DNA of 64,000 nucleotides. Origin: Cytobacillus solani. GTDB taxonomy: Bacteria > Bacillota > Bacilli > Bacillales > Cytobacillaceae. The stretch's first letter is position 1, and each line of letters opens with the position of its first letter. Of the stretch, positions 58,996-64,000 are shown in pieces. The stretch is taken from NCBI RefSeq assembly GCF_001420595.1, contig NZ_LJIX01000006.1:995361-1059360 (forward strand). The letters run 5' to 3'. The notes beneath the pieces are model-generated. The model was not told the DNA's origin. It saw only the letters and a program-made list of their open reading frames with translations, and searched no databases. Position numbers and translations under genes: made by a program.

Positions 58996-59853
58996 ATGAA
59001 TATAGAGTGGTTGCACAGCTTTGCTGAAGCAGCTAAACAAAAAAGCTTTTCTAAGGCTGCAAAAGCAAATAATCTTTCCCAACCAGCATTGAGCAAACAT
59101 ATTCGGAATTTGGAAAATAATCTCGATATTGAGTTATTTCACAGAACATCAACTGGTATTGAATTGACGGAAGCTGGTGAACGTTTCTATACTCGAATTA
59201 CGCCTGTTATCTCTGAATTAACCGCAATTCATCAAGAATTACAACAATTTTGTCGTACTAATCCTATAGCTATAGGCAGTCTTCCTAGTTTAGCCACTTA
59301 CTATTTACCCTCTAGGATTAAGGGACTTCGGCTATTGGGTAGACCCTTGACATTAATGATTCAAAATACTTCTAGCGAACTGCTACAGTCATTACAGGAA
59401 GGAAGACTTGATGCGGTCTTTGTTGAGGCTTTAAATACGAGAGAATCGTTGTGGAGTTGCGAGTTGTTTACGGAGCCTTACTATGCGGTGTTTCCTTTAG
59501 ATCATCGATTCAAATCGAAAAAAACGGTTGAGCTTGCCGAACTGTGCGAAGAACCACTTATTGCTCATCAGGCTCCTTGTGATACAAGGAAGCATATTAT
59601 TGAACAAATGGCATCGCTCGGTTACAAGCCTAACATAATAAGCGAGGTAGCTTTTGGTGATTTTATCTTTGGAGCCGTAACTGCTGGAATGGGGATAACC
59701 ATAGTACCAGAGTTAATGGCTAAAAATATCGGTCATCTCGAACTTTTTGCTTTACCAATTGATAATTTCGGAAGAAAAAGAACTGTTTCATTAGTCGCTC
59801 GGAATAATAAACTTGGATCAAAATTATATCAATTTTTATCTGGAATTGATTAA
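58996..59853 (+). CDS. LysR-family transcriptional regulator
   Basis: A 285-residue LysR protein. The N-terminal HTH is FAEAAKQKSFSKAAKANNLS then QPALSKHIRNLENNLDIELF (residues 8-47), followed by the substrate-binding domain (IAIGSLPSLATYYLPSRIKG, GAVTAGMGITIVPELMAK). ATG 58996 has TGGAGGA 6 bases upstream; a longer frame skips it. It is divergent from the MFS gene and should control it in response to the pump substrate. It is intact. Confidence 0.93.
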   Translation: MNIEWLHSFAEAAKQKSFSKAAKANNLSQPALSKHIRNLENNLDIELFHRTSTGIELTEAGERFYTRITPVISELTAIHQELQQFCRTNPIAIGSLPSLATYYLPSRIKGLRLLGRPLTLMIQNTSSELLQSLQEGRLDAVFVEALNTRESLWSCELFTEPYYAVFPLDHRFKSKKTVELAELCEEPLIAHQAPCDTRKHIIEQMASLGYKPNIISEVAFGDFIFGAVTAGMGITIVPELMAKNIGHLELFALPIDNFGRKRTVSLVARNNKLGSKLYQFLSGID

Positions 59854-59948
59854 ACTTTTCATAAAAAATTTATAAGGTATTATTTGTTTAATCATTTAAG
59901 CCAATAATTGTTAAAACCCAAAAGATGTTCTTTTCCTTTTCATTATAA

Positions 59949-59983
59949 AAACACCCCTTTAGACGATCATATCTAAAGGGGTA
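59949..59983. terminator. Terminator after the LysR gene
   Basis: CCCCTTTAGA pairs with TCTAAAGGGG across CGATCATA, preceded by an A-run and followed by T-rich sequence. It lies between the LysR gene and the element's right-end repeats. Confidence 0.8.
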
Positions 59984-59987
59984 ATCA

Positions 59988-60071
59988 GTTTAACTTTTTT
60001 ATAAACGGTTAATCTTTTTTCAAAACGGTGCAACTTTATTACAAACGGTTAAACTTTGTTTTAAATATATA
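59988..60071 (-). repeat. Right end with four packed repeats
   Basis: On the minus strand the four units read AAAGTTTAACCGTTT, AAAGTTGCACCGTTTT, AAAGATTAACCGTTT and AAAGTTAAACTG, at about 22-bp intervals up to the terminus. They are inverted relative to the left-end units. The outermost one aligns with the left terminus (TxTxxxTTTAxAAxAAAGTTTAA). Confidence 0.75.
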
Positions 60072-61694
60072 GCAAAAGCACGTATATGATGAAGATGGAA
60101 CCATTAACAGGCATTATTATGAAATGGCTGTTTTAACTGAACTACGAAATTCTATTCGGTAGGTAATATATCTATTAGTGGTAGTAGACAACATAAGGAT
60201 TTTGATAAGTACCTTGTTTCAAAAGAAGAGTGGAACGAGATTCAGCCTGGAACATCCGAGTTAGCTGTTAGTCTATCTGCTCATGAATATTTAGAAGAAC
60301 GAACATCTTCATTATTAAAACGCTTAAAATGGGTGTCAAGTCACATAGGCGAATTAAATGGGGTGAGTTTAGAGAATGGAAGACTGCATTTAAGCCGTTT
60401 AGAAAAAGACACACCACAAGAAGCAAAAGATTTTAGCTCATCTCTTTATGACTTACTTCCACGTGTGAAGCTCACTGACTTATTAATGGAAGTAGCTCAT
60501 TGGACTGGTTTCCATGAACAGTTTGTTCACGCTTCAACCAATCGTATCCCAAATGAGGAAGAGACCACTATTCTTATGGCTGCACTTATGGCATTGGGAA
60601 CAAACATAGGTATGACAAAGATGGCTGAAGCTACGCCTGCCATTTCCTATAGACAAATGGCAAATGCAACACAATGGAGATTATATGAGGATGCAATGAG
60701 TAAAGCGTAATCTGTACTCGTTAATTTCCATCATAAATTATCTCTTTCCTCCTATTGGGGAGATGGAACAACATCTTCATCAGACGGCATGCGTGTACAA
60801 ATTGGTGTTTCTGCACTTCATGCAGATGCTAATCCTCATTATGGTACTGGAAAAGGTGCTACAATTTATCGTTTTGTTAGTGACCAATTTTCAAGTTTTT
60901 ATACAAAGGTTATTAATACAAACGCTAGAGATGCTGTACATGTCATTGATGGACTCCTTCACCATGAGACAGATTTAGCGATTGAAGAACATTATACAGA
61001 TACAGCTGGTTATACTGATCAAGTTTTTGGTTTAGCCCATTTACTCGGTTTTCGTTTTGCACCGCGTTTACGAGATTTAGCTGACTCAAAGCTTTACACG
61101 ATAGGAAAGTCTAGTAATTTGCCACAATTAGAAAAATTATTGCGTGGTCAAATCAATGTAAATGTTATTCGAAAAAATTACGATGATGTATTACGATTAG
61201 CTCATTCTATTCGGAAGGGTACTGTATCTGCTTCTCTTATTATGGGAAAGCTTGGTTCTTACGCTCGGAAAAATAGTTTGGCTACAGCACTTCGTGAGAT
61301 GGGAAGGATTGAAAAAACAATTTTCATCTTAGATTACATCTCAAGTGAAACATTAAGGAGAAAAATTCATCGTGGATTAAATAAAGGTGAAGCTATGAAC
61401 TCTTTGGCTAGATCTATTTTTTTTGGTAAACGTGGAGAGTTGCGTGAACGTGCGCTGCAGGATCAACTTCAAAGAGCTAGTGCATTAAATATTATTATTA
61501 ATGCCATTAGTATATGGAATACGGTATATTTAACCAAAGCAGTAGAATATAAAAAAAAGAAAGATGTCTTGCAAGAAGAACTATTACATCATATTTCACC
61601 GCTTGGATGGGAACATATCAATTTCCTTGGTGAGTATAAGTTTAAATTTAAGCAATCAACTACTTTAGAATCATTACGACCACTCCGAAGATAA
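60072..61694 (+). pseudogene. Tn3-family transposase relic, right piece
   Basis: KHVYDEDGTINRHYYEMAVL continues the piece ending at 57449. A one-base loss after ELRNSIR (near 60161) and a nonsense codon TAA at 60708-60710 (AMSKA then SVLVNF, where the intact copy has AMTRAQATLVNY) add to the insertion. From MRVQIGVSALHADANPHYGT the catalytic domain is intact to the end HISPLGWEHINFLGEYKFKF. The gene is dead by at least three lesions. It differs clearly from the intact TnpA at 45116. Confidence 0.9.
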
Positions 61695-61699
61695 AGCAT

Positions 61700-61738
61700 A
61701 AAGGCCGAAATTCCTTAACGTAGGAAAATCGGCTTTTT
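61700..61738 (+). terminator. Terminator after the transposase relic
   Basis: AAGGCCGA and TCGGCTTTTT pair around AATTCCTTAACGTAGGAAAA, whose AATTCC/GGAA can also pair. It includes the TACGTTAAGG subterminal motif of Tn3 ends in reverse orientation. Confidence 0.6.
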
Positions 61739-61754
61739 ATCTTCCTTAAAATGT

Positions 61755-61793
61755 CTTAGCGTGGGTTTTATGTCATTTGGTTGGCGGGACCCC
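61755..61793 (-). repeat. Tn3-type terminal inverted repeat (right end of relic)
   Basis: CTTAGCGTGGG... ...GGTTGGCGGGACCCC is the end of the relic transposon. On the minus strand it begins GGGGTCCCGCCAAC, the same as the solo ends at 27691. The matching left end of this element is not present. Confidence 0.8.
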
Positions 61794-61818
61794 AGGATAT
61801 AAAGAAAGGTGAATGTAA

Positions 61819-62184
61819 ATGGTAGACAAATCTTCTTTAAAAGAACTGTTACTTGAGTTAGAAGAAAAATTGTTAAAACCAGAAATCAGAGCATCAAAAG
61901 ATGAGCTTACTAACATACTTTCAGAAGATTTTTTTGAATTCGGAAGCTCTGGTAAAGTTTTGTATAAAAATGAGAGTATTGGTGAAGTGAATCTTAGTAC
62001 GGTATGTATGAAATTGAGCGATTTTGAAATCCATCCATTGTCTGAGGAAATAGTTTTAACAACATATAGAATCTATAACGAGTTAAATAAACAACATTCA
62101 TTACGGAGTTCGATATGGAAATTAATAGATGGAACGTGGAAGATGCATTTTCATCAAGGTACACTAACAACTCCTTCTCATTAA
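61819..62184 (+). CDS. DUF4440/SnoaL-like protein
   Basis: A 121-residue NTF2-fold protein: LLLELEEKLLKPEIRASKDE, LSEDFFEFGSSGKVLYKNES, and TTYRIYNELNKQHSLRSSIW with WKMHFHQGTLT at the end. The pattern LLxxDFxEFGSSGxxYxK is usual for bacillary DUF4440 proteins. Enzymatic activity has not been defined for the family. AAAGGTGA precedes ATG 61819. It starts 26 bp after the transposon end and is intact. Confidence 0.87.
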   Translation: MVDKSSLKELLLELEEKLLKPEIRASKDELTNILSEDFFEFGSSGKVLYKNESIGEVNLSTVCMKLSDFEIHPLSEEIVLTTYRIYNELNKQHSLRSSIWKLIDGTWKMHFHQGTLTTPSH

Positions 62185-62295
62185 TGCTTATAACACAGAC
62201 AGAAGCGATTCTTCATTATGAAGGCTCGCTTTTCTTTTGCTGCTAACGGCGCAGGATAGTTGAATAAAGGTGATATGGTTACTAATTAATATACT

Positions 62296-62985
62296 TTACA
62301 ACTCTATTAAATACTTCTTAATATCTGAAACGTTACTAATATCACGCAGGTTTTGTCCTGCAATATTATAAAAACCAGACTCATTATTTGCAGCTGCTTC
62401 TGGGCTGTCGAAGGCTACCATAAGACCAACTGTGTTCGATTTCTCTTTCAAAAATTGCACTAGAGTGAAAATTTGTTGTTCTACTTCTTCTTTATTAACA
62501 TCAGTATAAGCTACTTTTGCTCTTATAATAATTTGGAGTGCATCACCATTTGAAATATCCTTATAGGTTGGAATACTTCCTTCCTTAACTTCGTCACTCC
62601 CAATACCCCAAACAGTACTTGCCTCCACCTGGTCATAATCAGAGAATATCTCTTTTGCTTTAGGAATTAACTCTTTTTCCATTTCATATAGCCATATTTC
62701 TTCGGGATAGTAGTCACTAAAATTACCCGTTTGGTACTTTTCTGCTGTGAACTGAATATTTTTGTGTTTCTCTGGTTGATACACGCCTCCATATGTACCA
62801 AACTTCCAATAATAAGATGACTTTACTAATGTAAATTTTTCATCATATTTTTCTTCTAATTTATTTGTAAGCTCTCGTGAAACAATATATTTTTTTATGG
62901 GATTGCCAAAAAAGCTTATAAATAGGAAGATGCAAATTGCTATGGTTGCAACTAGGAATGATCCCCATACTATTTTCTTTTTCAT
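62296..62985 (-). CDS. YfjL-like membrane-anchored protein
   Basis: A 229-residue protein: membrane anchor VWGSFLVATIAICIFLFISF, then FFGNPIKKYIVSRELTNKLE and EKYDEKFTLVKSSYYWKFGT. This opening matches B. subtilis YfjL-like proteins as I remember them. The outer domain has no known function. GAGGCAC precedes ATG 62985. It is a single gene with no visible terminator. Confidence 0.72.
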   Translation of the reverse strand: MKKKIVWGSFLVATIAICIFLFISFFGNPIKKYIVSRELTNKLEEKYDEKFTLVKSSYYWKFGTYGGVYQPEKHKNIQFTAEKYQTGNFSDYYPEEIWLYEMEKELIPKAKEIFSDYDQVEASTVWGIGSDEVKEGSIPTYKDISNGDALQIIIRAKVAYTDVNKEEVEQQIFTLVQFLKEKSNTVGLMVAFDSPEAAANNESGFYNIAGQNLRDISNVSDIKKYLIEL

Positions 62986-62997
62986 TTTAGTGCCTCT

Positions 62998-63289
62998 TTT
63001 CCATTTGTGTAATTTTACACTTTTAGATTAAATTTATCTCAAATGTTCATTTTAGTCTATACTGTTAGCAAATTGTTCACCAAATTAAGTTTTCGCTATG
63101 GAACAAACAGGTGCTAGAGTTAAAGATCAAGGCTGCTAATGAGCAGTCTTTTTTGTTATGGCACTAAACTAGCTAATAGTTTGTCAATATTTTTCAATAA
63201 AAACTTAAAATATCTCATGCTATACTAAAAATGTGCACGCCAAATAACCTTCCTTTAGTCTATTTTTGGAAGGTTTTGTTCTATTTGGT
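62998..63289. other. Intergenic region before the IS110 copy
   Basis: Two hairpins are visible: GGCTGCT/AGCAGTC followed by TTTTTT (63131-63153), and AACCTTCC/GGAAGGTT flanked by CCAAATA/TATTTGG (63241-63291), the latter probably terminating the minus-strand IS110 gene. No gene is seen. Confidence 0.55.
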
Positions 63290-64000
63290 TTAATTTAGGT
63301 TATAATCTATATCTTGGAAAGTCGTTTTGCTTTTTAAAAGGGCAAATATCCAGTGTAAGAGCTTATTTACACAAGCGATAACAGCTACTTTAAAAGGTTT
63401 TCCTTCTTCACGTTTTTTATCATAGAACTCTCGTAATTTCTTATTTCGAGGAATAATTTCATCGCTTGTTTTGCTCTTACGACAGTCACGAATCGCACAA
63501 CGAACAGCCATATATAAGGCGTGACGAAGCCTACTGGAGCCTCTTTTCGTAATTCGGTTTTTGGTGGCTGTGAACTTACCAGATTCGAATACACTAGGAT
63601 CAACTCCAGCGAAAGCTACGAGTTTTTTAGGATCAGTAAAACGATCTATCTCCCCAATTTCTGAAAAGATCGTTGCAGCGATCTTTTCACCGATACCTGG
63701 GATAGATTTGATAATATTATATTCTTCAACTTCTTTAGCGAGGGCATCTATCTCTGACTCTAACTTGGATAGGTGCTCTTTGTATTGAAGAATGATGTTA
63801 ATATACATACCTAGACTCAAAATATGACTTTGATACAAAGTCTTTTCAAACGGATTTCGGTCTGCGGCAGCTTTGAGTTGAATAGCTTTTTCATTTGCCC
63901 ATCTGTATGAACGGCTTTTACATAATTGAGCGATTTTGTCAGCTAAGGTTTCAACACTTGCCTCTAATATATCTTCAGATGAGGGAAACTCTGAAAGAGT
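63290..64000 (-). CDS. IS110-family transposase, running off the window
   Basis: The C-terminal 236 residues of an IS110 transposase; the frame stays open to the window edge, so the N-terminal DEDD domain lies outside. IIKSIPGIGEKIAATIFSEI and VAFAGVDPSVFESGKFTATK mark the Transposase_20 domain, with the catalytic-serine region GSSRLRHALYMAVRCAIRDC and the tail FYDKKREEGKPFKVAVIACV. It closely resembles the damaged copy at 51189 but has an intact C-terminus. It is transcribed leftward. Confidence 0.9.
   Translation of the reverse strand, partial: TLSEFPSSEDILEASVETLADKIAQLCKSRSYRWANEKAIQLKAAADRNPFEKTLYQSHILSLGMYINIILQYKEHLSKLESEIDALAKEVEEYNIIKSIPGIGEKIAATIFSEIGEIDRFTDPKKLVAFAGVDPSVFESGKFTATKNRITKRGSSRLRHALYMAVRCAIRDCRKSKTSDEIIPRNKKLREFYDKKREEGKPFKVAVIACVNKLLHWIFALLKSKTTFQDIDYNLN

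Larger units (their letters stand above)
57450..60071. mobile_element. Non-autonomous Tn7-like element carrying MFS and LysR genes
   Basis: A 2622-bp cassette inserted in a Tn3 transposase gene with a 5-bp duplication. The left end starts TGTTGGTTTAGAATAAAG and holds three repeats of AAAGTTTRATCA within 150 bp. The right end holds four repeats, about 22 bp apart, of the inverted form ACGGTTAAACTTT-like. Three spaced sites left and four packed sites right is the TnsB-site layout of Tn7, whose end (TGTGGGCGGACAATAAAGTC from memory) also aligns. No tns gene is present, so movement would need a transposase in trans. The right terminus reads TATA rather than TACA. Confidence 0.75.

Noticed and set aside
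60763-60978. Separate small gene within the tnpA relic
   Set aside because: It is an out-of-frame shadow of the transposase catalytic domain (the GVSALHADANPHYG frame).
1-64000. CRISPR arrays or tRNA/rRNA genes
   Set aside because: No run of regularly spaced direct repeats and no rRNA-like or cloverleaf sequence was found on either strand.

Overview
The window is low-GC Bacillaceae chromosome. The Shine-Dalgarno sequences are strong (AAGGAGG), TTG and GTG starts are common, and relatives of Bacillus YfmQ, YfjL, YolD, CtaG and DdlR are present. The genus cannot be fixed from sequence alone. No rRNA or tRNA gene and no CRISPR array was seen.

Layout. 0.6-5.2 kb: a complete minus-strand operon for a DMSO-reductase-type molybdoenzyme (chaperone, dmsA, dmsB, dmsC) with an Fnr-like box upstream. 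5.5-9.4 kb: a MocR regulator divergent from two EamA transporters (the second truncated), plus relics of mobile elements. 9.5-13 kb: a ddlR-ddl-alr D-alanine/cell-wall operon whose regulator carries an in-frame stop. 13-24 kb: small metabolic genes (GNAT, Nudix, M2/M3-type peptidase, Imm22-like immunity protein, isochorismatase, Lrp, glutaredoxin/TlpA), with many decayed gene fragments and dispersed repeats. 24.1-26.6 kb: an isolated phage-type replication cassette ending in a DnaB-like helicase. 27-41 kb: UspA, TetR with a perfect palindromic operator, CtaG and a copper ATPase, YfmQ, EamA, several hypotheticals, HxlR and an oxidoreductase. 41.6-64 kb: a mobile-element-rich accessory region.

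The accessory region holds an IS3 element, a collagen-like protein gene and a complete Tn3-family transposon (45013-51036). That transposon has 38-bp inverted repeats, a perfect 5-bp target duplication GTGTA, tnpA, tnpR and a GntR/ABC-transporter cargo, and it splits a DUF1772 gene. Next come a decayed IS110, YolD, a likely structured non-coding RNA with its own promoter and terminator (about 54299-54634), and phage/plasmid-like genes.

The most interesting object is at 57450-60071. It is a 2.6-kb cassette (MFS efflux pump plus divergent LysR regulator) inserted into a dead Tn3 transposase gene. It has a 5-bp duplication (GCAAA), three spaced subterminal repeats on the left and four tightly packed repeats on the right. 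This is the end architecture of Tn7, but no transposition gene is present. A similar left end lies alone at 9052, beside the truncated EamA gene. I interpret the cassette as a non-autonomous Tn7-like element.
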